The notes below the pieces were generated by a model. It was not told the DNA's origin and ran no database searches. It saw only the letters and a program-made list of their open reading frames with translations. A DNA stretch of 64,000 nt, from positions 151,851-215,850 of the forward strand of contig NZ_NQKQ01000004.1 of assembly GCF_002269505.1 (NCBI RefSeq), read 5' to 3'. This DNA comes from Pseudomonas fragi. Lineage in GTDB: Bacteria > Pseudomonadota > Gammaproteobacteria > Pseudomonadales > Pseudomonadaceae. Positions 8,758-16,900 of the stretch are shown in pieces (position 1 is the first letter of the stretch; each line of letters begins with the position of its first letter). A program made the translations under genes and the position numbers.

Positions 8758-8844
8758 GAACATAATAAAAATGATGTTCAAAGGGCTTTTAAAACTCAAA
8801 TTTGTGGATCTTCATATTTATGAACATAATAAAAATGATGTTCA
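8758..8844. repeat. two 23-bp inverted repeats GAACAT-N10-ATGTTCA
   Basis: GAACATAATAAAAATG followed by ATGTTCA occurs at 8758-8780 and identically at 8822-8844, 64 bases apart. Each is itself an inverted repeat (GAACAT/ATGTTC), and a half-site ATGTTCAAAG lies at 8730. Likely protein-binding sites. Confidence 0.65.
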
Positions 8845-9074
8845 TAAATATTATTTTTTGATTAAAATTCAGTGGATGTGATGATTTTTTTATGATTGAT
8901 ACGAAAAATATTTCGGTGGTTTTTCTCGAAAACGAATCGCAGTGGGAAATGCGGTGAAAAATAAAAAGAGATAAGTAGGTGATTTTCTGCGTTTAAAATT
9001 ACGGTAGGGAATTCGAGAGAAATGGTTTGATTCGATATTTGAGAAATGTTTAGAACGCAGTGTGAGTTGGGTCT

Positions 9075-9539
9075 AGGTGCAATGCTTAGGATTAAACTCA
9101 TTAAGCCACTAATTTCACGTCCTAAGCATTTTCTGGTGTGTCTCATCGAAGAACACCATAGAATTGCTTTAAATCGCATAATCCAATCAATTACATAAAC
9201 TCTACCAATATTAAAAACTAAAATATCTTTAAAACCGCTTTTGATTTATCGATTGAATTCACAACTAGACTAAGTAGAAGCAAGAATTCTGAAAATATCC
9301 TTCTAGGAAAAAACTCAATTCCCGCGAAGCGAGTGGATTTTTTAATACAAAGAGGATTCATTGTTTAGAATAAAAATTTCAAATCGCAAGGTTTGTTTTC
9401 CAGTTCCCCTTTTTTTGTTCCCAATATGATTTTTTGGTTTCGGGGAATTTTCTGGCGCTTAGTTTTTTTATTGGTTTCTAAAAACTTTAGCGCGCAACGC
9501 GCACGCTATACGTTTTGCCCCCTTGAATTTAAAGGGCTG
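9075..9539. repeat. copy B of the diverged ~0.5 kb direct repeat
   Basis: Second copy of the unit at 8217-8704, about 25 bp shorter, with the same ordered conserved blocks, including the CCGCGAAGCGAGTG and GCGCGCAACGCGC hairpins and the CCCTTGAATTTAAAGGG palindrome. It ends directly before the palindromic repeats at 9553. Confidence 0.8.
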
Positions 9540-9552
9540 TGGAGGAGATCTT

Positions 9553-9680
9553 AGGTACTGTACTACCTTTTATAACCTGATTTACCCCCCAATTAAAAGG
9601 TACTGCACTACCTTTTAAAGCCACTTATTTCCACGTAAATCTGTGTTAGGTACTTTATAAAAGGTACTGTACTACCTTTT
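9553..9680. repeat. three palindromic repeats AAAAGGTA-N6-TACCTTTT
   Basis: Copies at 9553-9571 (left arm shortened), 9595-9616 and 9659-9680 share the core GGTACTGYACTACCTTTT, with near-palindromic arms AAAAGGTA/TACCTTTT. A partial AGGTACTTTATA lies at 9648. They stand upstream of the first winged-helix gene and resemble operators or iterons. A related palindrome follows the second gene at 10714-10738. Confidence 0.75.
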
Positions 9681-9858
9681 AATCGTAATCAAGATTGTTC
9701 AAAATTTAACCAATTATTACGATTAGTCTATTGAGTTTAAGATTCGGCGTGAAAACACCTTTTGATAATAATCGTTTTTAATGATCCGCAATAATAGGAC
9801 ATTATAATAATTTTCGAAAATATTTCGCTTAACCCCTAAAAATCTGTTAGGTAAATGT

Positions 9859-9864
9859 TATATT
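9859..9864 (+). promoter_or_regulatory. extended -10 promoter of the 97-residue gene
   Basis: AAATGT-TATATT. The start codon at 9896 is 31 bases downstream and, unlike most genes here, has a good ribosome site (AAGGGG). Confidence 0.55.
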
Positions 9865-9895
9865 GATAAAACAAGAAAAAATAAGGGGATAAAAA

Positions 9896-10189
9896 ATGTC
9901 ATACGCATATATCAGCAGAAGAGAGAAAACAAAAGAACGCTTGGCTGAATTGGCAAAGGAAAGCACAACGGCATTCACGTTGCTAATGTATCTAATGATT
10001 GAGTCTGATGAGAATTTAGGTAAGCATCAAATTGCATACGAAAATTACGAAAGAATGGGGGCGTACCTTTCAAAATCAAAAGAAACTGTGCGTGTAGCAC
10101 TAAACATATTGAGAAAAAGGAAGTTGATAAGTGAAGAGTACGACAAAAAATTCAATATGTTTTTGATAGAAGTTTTGATAAATAAATAA
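9896..10189 (+). CDS. small winged-helix-like protein, candidate replication or copy-control protein
   Basis: 97 residues, basic, start ATG behind AAGGGGAT. Residues 45-90 look like a winged helix: helix, then SKETVRVALNILRKRKLISEE as recognition helix with wing, ending in a short beta hairpin. This is the first of three consecutive small genes with the same layout. It lies immediately after the three palindromes at 9553-9680, its likely binding sites. I cannot tell a replication initiator from an autoregulator. Confidence 0.65.
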   Translation: MSYAYISRREKTKERLAELAKESTTAFTLLMYLMIESDENLGKHQIAYENYERMGAYLSKSKETVRVALNILRKRKLISEEYDKKFNMFLIEVLINK

Positions 10190-10223
10190 TGTGCAGTGAA
10201 GAAACGAAGATTCGGAGAAGTAA

Positions 10224-10715
10224 ATGAAAAACCCTTTTACAAGCGTGTTGGACAAGACAAAGGATAAAATTATCTATGTAAAAACCTACAAAAATGCATT
10301 GCCAGTGATTTTTGCTGCGGGTATGTGTGATAGCTTCGCTAGAACGATATTGGATTTAGCCGCTGATGCAATGGATAGAAATAATGAATGCACAGTTTGT
10401 TATGCTGATTTAGACAAGGTGCTTGGCATAAAGCAACCAAAAACAAGAACTAAAGCAATAAACTTGTTGAGGGTTTTGGGGCTTGTTGAAACCGTAAATG
10501 GTAATCGTAAAGGAGTAATTCTATTCAGGTTGAATTCAAGAGCATTCGGAAATTCTTCAGAAATTAACAGCAAAACAGATGGTCGTTTTTGCGAGCCTTT
10601 GAATAAATGTGCTTTAGATGCAGATGGAATGATTAACAAGAAATATGTTGAAACCTATCGTTTCTATGAAAAAAGCCAAGCAAAGGTGGAATTGTACGTT
10701 GGTATCGATTTCTAA
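10224..10715 (+). CDS. small winged-helix-like protein, second in the cluster
   Basis: 163 residues; the ATG follows CGGAGAAGTAA. A central helix-turn-helix/winged segment (about 60-105) contains YADLDKVLGIKQPKTRTKAINLLRVLGLVETVNGNRKG, the pattern of plasmid-type DNA-binding regulators in which a recognition helix is followed by a wing. The C-terminus is polar. The stop codon lies inside the left arm of a palindrome (10714-10738) related to those at 9553-9680, which suggests autoregulation or 3'-end control. Confidence 0.65.
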   Translation: MKNPFTSVLDKTKDKIIYVKTYKNALPVIFAAGMCDSFARTILDLAADAMDRNNECTVCYADLDKVLGIKQPKTRTKAINLLRVLGLVETVNGNRKGVILFRLNSRAFGNSSEINSKTDGRFCEPLNKCALDADGMINKKYVETYRFYEKSQAKVELYVGIDF

Positions 10716-10738
10716 AAGGTATCGTGAGAATACCTTTT
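10714..10738. repeat. perfect inverted repeat AAAAGGTAT-N7-ATACCTTTT
   Basis: Nine-base arms around CGTGAGA, beginning in the stop codon of the preceding gene. The arms match the AAAAGGTA/TACCTTTT palindromes at 9553-9680, so one protein probably binds both places. As RNA it also forms a hairpin. Confidence 0.75.
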
Positions 10739-10764
10739 GAACGTACTCTTAATTGAGTATGCCT

Positions 10765-10788
10765 AATCCTCAAATCTGAGGATTTTTC
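10765..10788 (+). terminator. intrinsic terminator after the second winged-helix gene
   Basis: AATCCTCA-AATC-TGAGGATT hairpin followed by TTTTCTT. Confidence 0.75.
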
Positions 10789-10834
10789 TTAATAAATAAT
10801 TTGTCGTATAACTGGTTTTTACAAAATAAAATGG

Positions 10835-10840
10835 TACGAT
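10835..10840 (+). promoter_or_regulatory. extended -10 promoter of the 123-residue gene
   Basis: AAAATGG-TACGAT, 26 bases before the ATG at 10867. The leader has no Shine-Dalgarno sequence. Confidence 0.65.
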
Positions 10841-10866
10841 ATTTGTAGAAACTAAATAAAATCAAT

Positions 10867-11238
10867 ATGAATCACAAAGCCGATACTCTATTCCACATGA
10901 TTTCCGTTCACAATAATCTTTCTCCGAGTGGGGAGAAGGTTTTCAAAGAGCTGATGAAATTTCTTGATAAAGACGGAATCATAAACATAAATTTCTACCA
11001 TAAAAAATGCATTGCTAATGATGCTGGTGTGGTTCCTCAGACTGTAAATAATATAATTTTGCAGCTAAAGAAAATCGGCTTGATAAGGTCGGTTGATATA
11101 GGTTCGTTCAGATTAAGTAAAAGCATTTTCGTGGATGGATACTTTAATGGTCTCTATGCTCGTACCGAGTGGAAAAATATCAATTACACAATGTCCTTGA
11201 ATAGCGATGGGTTGTTGCAAGTGAGAGGCGCTGTATGA
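10867..11238 (+). CDS. small winged-helix-like protein, third in the cluster
   Basis: 123 residues. The N-terminal half reads as a winged helix: NLSPSGEKVFKELMKFL, then HKKCIANDAGVVPQTVNNIILQLKKIGLIRSVD with wing residues after it. This resembles the DNA-binding domain of small plasmid Rep proteins (RepL-like layout), by pattern only. It has its own extended -10 promoter and an A-rich leader with no ribosome site. It overlaps the next gene by four bases, so the two are translationally coupled. Confidence 0.65.
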   Translation: MNHKADTLFHMISVHNNLSPSGEKVFKELMKFLDKDGIININFYHKKCIANDAGVVPQTVNNIILQLKKIGLIRSVDIGSFRLSKSIFVDGYFNGLYARTEWKNINYTMSLNSDGLLQVRGAV

Positions 11239-12104
11239 GCCTAACAGCAGACCGTATGAAGGAGCTTAAAAAACAGCTCAGTGCTCTCAAAGCAGATAGA
11301 TACATCGTCTACCTAACGCCTTCAAAAGCTCTTCAAGCCAAAGGTAAGACTACCTACACGTTCGGGATACCCGGACGCCTAGGCGAGCGAGGAAAAGGGT
11401 ACAAAGCTGCTGACCTATTGAAAGACTCTGTGCTGTCGATTCTCGGTGGTAGAAACGCCTCTGGCTACTCAGTAGGCATCAAGTGCAAGTCTCAGAGCTA
11501 CCACTACGCAACGCTCTATAACGTCTCTCTCGAAGAGTTGCACAAGCTCAAAGCCAACGGTGTGCAGGCTTGCCTTGTCTCTGTTGTTCGCAGAAACGTA
11601 CACAGAGAGGAGTTTTTCTCTGTCGTGATTCGCTTCAAGAAGACAGAAGCACTTGGTGACACGACATTTGCCCAAAAGACAGCGGGGTCGTACCAAGTCA
11701 AGTACGGTGAGAAGACACAGAAAGATCTCGAAGCCTGTATCCCTGCATGCGGCTTTAAAGACCAAATCAGCGGCATGTTCGTCAAGGCGGATAGATCCCT
11801 CGACCGCAATTGCCCCACCTCACAAGAGCGCTATGCGACGTTTGAAAAGCTCAAAGCTGCTTCGTTTGTGCCAGTCATTATTCCTTCTAAGCCAGTAAAT
11901 GTTGGTGACAATGCATTCTATTTTGAATTGAGTCGTGAATTGATTCACGCGAATGCTGAGAAGGCAGGTGATAAAATTGATAACAAAGACATTGATAAAC
12001 GCTTGATGAACAAAATGCTTAATGAAAAATACGATGCAGATGAAATTCTTGAATTCTTGGTGAATCGCTTAAAACCCAAGGCTTCTGAGGTGTGTGATTT
12101 TTGA
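11235..12104 (+). CDS. hypothetical protein with two-part base composition
   Basis: 289 residues, unrecognised, coupled to the winged-helix gene by an ATGA overlap. The first ~215 codons are much richer in GC than the rest: 30/60 at 11461-11520 against 19/60 at 12001-12060, with a switch from C-ending to T/A-ending codons near 11880. The protein is basic and lysine-rich at its N-terminus, and the C-terminal 60 residues are highly charged helix. No signal peptide. Coupling to a candidate Rep gene suggests a replication or copy-control accessory. Confidence 0.7.
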   Translation: MSLTADRMKELKKQLSALKADRYIVYLTPSKALQAKGKTTYTFGIPGRLGERGKGYKAADLLKDSVLSILGGRNASGYSVGIKCKSQSYHYATLYNVSLEELHKLKANGVQACLVSVVRRNVHREEFFSVVIRFKKTEALGDTTFAQKTAGSYQVKYGEKTQKDLEACIPACGFKDQISGMFVKADRSLDRNCPTSQERYATFEKLKAASFVPVIIPSKPVNVGDNAFYFELSRELIHANAEKAGDKIDNKDIDKRLMNKMLNEKYDADEILEFLVNRLKPKASEVCDF

Positions 12105-12172
12105 TCAATTCTTGAGTTGCACACACATTTCATTCGATCAATAATCTGCTCAATCCAGAAGGAATTGAGCCA

Positions 12173-12592
12173 ATGAATATCCCCGACAACGTTTTCGAAA
12201 ACCCCTATCAAGAAGGTCAGTACCTTCATTTCACAATGAACGTGCCTACAACCGTCAATCACTTAATAGCTACTCTTCAAGTCTATCGAACGTTTGTAAT
12301 TTCAGAAGATTTAGACATGGTTGTCAGCGAATTGGCTGAAAATGGTGAAAATTACGAAGCCACAGATTTGGCTGATATTTTCTCAATTCATGACGTGTTG
12401 GCTAATTTTTTTGGCCATTATGGTGATTTAGATATTGAATCAGTTTGGGATGGTTACGTGAATGATTTCACGACTAAAATCGCACAGGCTGGAATAAAAG
12501 ACGCTGGTATGGTCATTTTCAAATCATATTGCTTTCATGCCTTCAAAGCTAAATCCATTCAAGAAGAATGGGGTGATGCTGTAAATATTTAG
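12173..12592 (+). CDS. hypothetical acidic protein
   Basis: 139 residues behind the ribosome site AGAAGGAATTGAG. Acidic and predicted all-helical from residue 30 (SELAENGENYEATDLADIF), with no signal or membrane segment. Not recognised. Its terminator is not obvious; the next transcription unit is the candidate small RNA at 12644. Confidence 0.65.
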   Translation: MNIPDNVFENPYQEGQYLHFTMNVPTTVNHLIATLQVYRTFVISEDLDMVVSELAENGENYEATDLADIFSIHDVLANFFGHYGDLDIESVWDGYVNDFTTKIAQAGIKDAGMVIFKSYCFHAFKAKSIQEEWGDAVNI

Positions 12593-12631
12593 AATATTAT
12601 AGTAATGCCCTTGTTTTGATTTTTAAAATGG

Positions 12632-12637
12632 TATACT
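12632..12637 (+). promoter_or_regulatory. extended -10 promoter of the candidate small RNA
   Basis: AAAATGG-TATACT; initiation expected near 12644, exactly where a stable stem begins. Confidence 0.65.
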
Positions 12638-12643
12638 GGTAAT

Positions 12644-12754
12644 GTAAGCAGTAATTGATAATTTGGTTATTGTTGATTTTTTCTAAAACTGCTTACGATA
12701 AAGCGATGAAAAACACTCCGGTTTTTGAACCCACCCAAGATGGTGGGTTTTTTT
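12644..12754 (+). ncRNA. candidate small RNA of about 110 nt
   Basis: A transcript bounded by the -10 at 12632 and a strong terminator at 12728-12754 would contain no sizeable open frame. Its 5' end GTAAGCAGT (12644-12652) pairs perfectly over nine bases with ACTGCTTAC (12688-12696), leaving a U-rich loop. A single-stranded stretch GATAAAGCGATGAAAAAC follows, then the terminator hairpin. Size, structure and own promoter fit a regulatory or antisense-type RNA. Alternatively it is an attenuated leader of the gene at 12822. Confidence 0.55.
12728..12754 (+). terminator. intrinsic terminator of the candidate small RNA
   Basis: AACCCACC-CAAGAT-GGTGGGTT hairpin followed by seven T residues in total. 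Confidence 0.88.
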
Positions 12755-12821
12755 ATGGCTTGAGTTGCCTGCCTCCCTGAATCGATCAATCATGCCTCCT
12801 TAATCAAAGGAGACAAATCAC

Positions 12822-13232
12822 ATGGCATGGACCTTCAAAGACCGCTACAAGCCTAACCGCATGATTACTGTTGATGATGACGTGGCTGAGCGGCTGAAAC
12901 GTCTGGAAGACACCTTTGAGGCGTTCCGTGCTCACAATGCACTGGATGTTGATGCACGAAAGCAGCAGCTTTTAGACGAAGGCTATGAGTTCGCGAGAGC
13001 CATGCTGATGCACACGCACATCAGCTATTGCCTTGGCACGTATGACTGCGAAGAAGACGTTTATTTTGACTACTATTGTGATGCGGTTAGGAAGCATTTG
13101 ATTAATGTGCATCCGGTTTTTGCAATGAGGAAATTCGCTGAATTTATTGCGTTTATTAAGAATCAAAACGAGTCGATTGAAGCGTGTCAATTTCTCAAAG
13201 AAAATGTCGAGAAATTCCCGGATGATTTGTAG
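12822..13232 (+). CDS. hypothetical helical protein
   Basis: 136 residues with a strong ribosome site AAAGGAGACAAATCAC. The N-terminus WTFKDRYKPNRMITVDDDVAERLKRLEDTFEAF gives a short basic start and then a coiled-coil-like helix; the rest is helical and acidic. Composition falls from GC-rich to AT-rich through the gene. No known family recognised. Confidence 0.65.
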   Translation: MAWTFKDRYKPNRMITVDDDVAERLKRLEDTFEAFRAHNALDVDARKQQLLDEGYEFARAMLMHTHISYCLGTYDCEEDVYFDYYCDAVRKHLINVHPVFAMRKFAEFIAFIKNQNESIEACQFLKENVEKFPDDL

Positions 13233-13266
13233 CGTGTAAAACGGAAATCCTGCTGTGTCGAAATGG

Positions 13267-13272
13267 TATAAT
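13267..13272 (+). promoter_or_regulatory. extended -10 promoter of the 177-residue exported protein
   Basis: AAATGG-TATAAT, 27 bases upstream of the ATG at 13300; leader AAATAACAAATTAA without ribosome site. Confidence 0.8.
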
Positions 13273-13299
13273 TCAGTTATGAAATAAATAACAAATTAA

Positions 13300-13833
13300 A
13301 TGAAAAATATTACTAAGTCATTATTGTCTGTCATAGCAATAACATTCTCACTGAATTCATTCGCTGTTGAATGGTCGAGCGGGCCAAGTTCTGGCGATTG
13401 GATGCAAGATTCGGACTTAAATTCTTGGGATTTGAGTAAGCTGGATTATTGGGATGGCGGGACGCAAGCAGGTGCAGAATCTGTAATTAAAAAGCTAAAT
13501 GGAAAGATTGGGGCAATAAATTCGCTATTAGCGAAAGAAGGGCGTCCCTATAAGATTTCGGGATTTAGGGTTGAGCCAATGCACAACGGCTTTCGACCGG
13601 GTGTGTATCACATTGTTGCGTACAGTGTTTCAACAAGAACTTTGCAACAAGTTGCGCTTGACTGGGACACTCAAACGTATACGAGTATTCAAGTCGGTGA
13701 ACCCTATTTTCAACCTACATCATTAGTATTGCAGTCGCCTGACGGTGCAAAGGTAATAAACATAGGAAGTTCTAAAGCTCAAATGTGCGATAGCCCCGGC
13801 GTAGCAAAATGGATGAAAAAGAACTTTTGTTAA
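13300..13833 (+). CDS. small exported protein of unknown function
   Basis: 177 residues with a clean signal peptide (KNITKSLLSVIAITFSLNSFA, cleavage before VEWSSG). The mature part is about 155 residues, tryptophan-rich at its start, with two cysteines near the C-terminus (MCDSPG and the final residue) that could form a disulphide. It precedes the large secreted modular protein, each with its own promoter and terminator. A role at the cell surface in mating is inferred from context only. Confidence 0.75.
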   Translation: MKNITKSLLSVIAITFSLNSFAVEWSSGPSSGDWMQDSDLNSWDLSKLDYWDGGTQAGAESVIKKLNGKIGAINSLLAKEGRPYKISGFRVEPMHNGFRPGVYHIVAYSVSTRTLQQVALDWDTQTYTSIQVGEPYFQPTSLVLQSPDGAKVINIGSSKAQMCDSPGVAKWMKKNFC

Positions 13834-13857
13834 TCTGTATATTGCATTGTAATTCGT

Positions 13858-13880
13858 AAGCCGCTTAATGCGGTTTTTTG
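13858..13880 (+). terminator. intrinsic terminator after the 177-residue protein
   Basis: AAGCCGC-TTAAT-GCGG hairpin then TTTTTTG, directly upstream of the next promoter. Confidence 0.75.
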
Positions 13881-13895
13881 CATTCTGCGAAATGG

Positions 13896-13901
13896 TATAA
13901 T
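13896..13901 (+). promoter_or_regulatory. extended -10 promoter of the 1239-residue protein
   Basis: AAATGG-TATAAT, 25 bases before the ATG at 13927; no ribosome site in the leader. Confidence 0.8.
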
Positions 13902-13926
13902 ACGAGTACAACTACTACATCATATT

Positions 13927-16900
13927 ATGTTTTACAAATCCTTATTAACTGGCGTTAGTTTAATCTTCGCATCAACTGCTTTTTCTGCGCAAATTATTGA
14001 CCCTGAGTTATACCCCTTTTTAGAAAAAAATGGGGCATATGCAGTTCCGGTTCCGATATCACCATTAGACTTAACTACAAGGAAACAGCTTGATTCTATT
14101 TGTGGTCCGGGTCGTTTTGTTGGTGGGGGATTCAGCCATTCTGAAATGGGTGTTTACGTTCAAACCTATTCTTTTTCTGACGCTGGAGATAGAAGACTTA
14201 TTGTTAAAGATAAAAATGGAGTTTTTTACGATACCGGGTATCTTGATTGGGCCAACGAAACTAACGGGGTGGGCGGAAGACTTGCTTATGCAGATTCTTT
14301 AGATTTGATTACTGCGCTAAGCTTAGATGGAACCACTTCAATATATAATGTAGACAAGTTGTTTGAACGCGATGAAGATTTTTGTTTGGCTATGCCTGAG
14401 TCAATAGATTCTGCGTTATCTAAAGTTAAAAATGAAGTTAAAAATGACGTGCTAAATCAGAACGTAAATAACGATTGGAGAGGTGGTTCATATGTTGAAA
14501 CTGAGGGGGGGCAGGCTAAGTCAGTGTGTAATGTGAATCAGAATATTTATTCTGATGGAAAAATACATTTAAAGGAATACGAATCGAACAGATGGGAAAC
14601 TTCTCAATACGCAAAGCTATATACGTCTCCTAGTTTTTCAGGAGCTACAAAGGTATATAGGTTTGGAGCGTCTGGTCCGCTAATATATCCAGAAACTCTT
14701 TATAATGCTAATCACTCGAATCAATTTAATAGCTTATCTGACATAAGCGCATTTAAAAGCAATGATGGTTCAGGCAATATTGTATTTTCTAATGCATCGC
14801 CGGTTTGTGTTACAGATACACTGCATACAATCGAACTGAAATGCGATTCTGGATATTCAACAAGCGGCTTGAATGACGGTAGCAATGTTTACCTCACTGG
14901 TGAAATGTCATTTTACAGAACTGATGAAGGTCAGAACTACGTCAGAAATCAAGCAGACGGAACGGCAAAAGGATTAAGTCCTACTGGTTTTGACTTGCTT
15001 AATTCAGCAGATAAAGAAATCACGCTCAAGCAATTTGGTCAAAATCTTAGTACACAGCAAGCTTGTAAAATGATTGAGACTCCCGTTGTTCCTGAGCCAG
15101 AACCTGAACCAGAGGTGCCTACTGGACCAGTTTACAACCCGAACGAAGATGTGGCATTGGAAGTGTTTTGCCCGTCTGGATACACAACAGATGGCAAGAA
15201 TTCAGGCAATACAAAGATTGGGTTGGGAATTGTTCAGTTTTACAACAATAAGGATGGTTTGTCATACGTTAAGAATAATACGAATGACGAATTCATAAAG
15301 TATTCACAGAATGATTTTTTCAGCTCAACATCAAGACAAACTGATGTAGAAAAATACGGAAGATGGCAATCTGAGCCAAAAGCTTGTTTGCCAATTGAAT
15401 CTGAGCCTGTGATTCCAGTTGAGCCGGTAGAGCCTGAGATTCCACCAATAGAACCTGAGCAGCCTCCTCAAATCCCTGCGTACATGTTTGATTTGCAGTT
15501 CTATCAGTACTGTGCATTTAACGAGACAGTTGGTGGTGTTGTGGGTGGCGGTAATTCACGAAATGGTAAGGTGCCAGTTTACTTCTTGTTCGATAATAAA
15601 ACGTTCGAATCGAACTACTACTTTTTCGATGGTAGTAATTACACAAAAATCGAAATGATTGATAATAACGGTGTTTCATCCTTTCCAACATTGACAGAGG
15701 AGATGGTTAAAAAATATGGAGCAATGGATACAAATAGCATTGAGTCATGTAAAGCATTGCCTGAGCCAGAACCAAAAGACCCGGAATTCAGTTTTGATTT
15801 GGGTTATTACGAGTACTGCGGAATAAATCAAACGGTTGGTGGTGTGGTTGGTGGAAGCAATGTGAGAACTGGTAAGGTTCCTGTGTTTAATAGGTACGAT
15901 TCGAAATTAGGAAAATCACAAAATTACTTCTTCGACGGCAAAGAATACTCAGAAATTGAAATGGTGAAAGGCGCTGAATATGATTCATTTCCACAGATTA
16001 CGAAAGACATGGTTTCAAAATATGGCTCAATGAATGCGGACAGCATTGAAGAATGTAAGGATTTGCCTCCGCAAGAGCCAACACTACCTTCTGAGCCAAT
16101 AGAAGGCTGGAATGAGACGGGTGTTGAGCAATGTGCCGTTGGTTCAACAGTTGGCGGCGTGGAAGGTGGTTCTACAATCAGAAAAGGTACTTTGACCGTT
16201 TGGTATTCATGGTTCATAAATGCTGAACAAAACTATACTGAAAAATATTTTTTCAAGACACCAGCGGGAACATTGAATGAGTTTAACTACGACGACTATG
16301 CTGAGTATAAATCGCCAGATTGGACATTTGGCAAGGACGTAGTAGATAAAAATGGCGTGTGGAATGAAGACAGTATTGAGGCTTGTATGCCGGTGAAGTC
16401 ATTCACAACTGAAACTGAAGTTCGTACAGTGAATTGTGTGAGTCCTTTGACGGGCACATTGACTGAACAAAGAACCTACAACCTTTGGAGCAATGGAGAT
16501 AAAGACACGTTCAGCGAATGGTCAACGACTGCGAACAATTGCGTGGCATCAGTAGAGCCTCCTGTTGTGATTCCGCCTGTAATCGTTGAGCCAGAAGAGC
16601 CAGAGGTTCCCGTAGACCCTGTTGACCCTGTTGGGCCAGAATTGCCCGATGATAGATTCACAACAATTTCTGATTTCCAAACCTCAACTGAATTGTGTCT
16701 TGAAGGTCAAACTGGTTCGATAAAATATAATGAATACAGAACCTATGATTATTATGTTGAACCGGCTCCAATAGGAACAATCAAAAATGATACTGGTTGG
16801 GTCAAAAAAATTGTATCGAACACCTGTAAGGAATTGACTGATGATGTGATTGAAATTACTGATGGTGAACGAGAAGATTCTTGCCCTGCTGGAAGCATCG

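Larger units (their letters stand above)
8122..9895. other. 1.8 kb non-coding, repeat-rich region, candidate origin of replication
   Basis: No convincing gene. The stretch contains a diverged direct duplication of about 0.5 kb, two 23-bp inverted repeats, three AAAAGGTA-type palindromes just before the winged-helix genes, and GC-poor DNA. The mix of repeats, AT-rich DNA and adjacent small DNA-binding proteins is what a plasmid or element origin looks like, but no DnaA box or known replicon was identified. Confidence 0.5.

Noticed and set aside
8627..8881. 84-codon plus-strand frame across the 23-bp repeats
   Set aside because: It encodes the inverted repeats themselves, has no ribosome site or typical promoter, and shows low-complexity translation.
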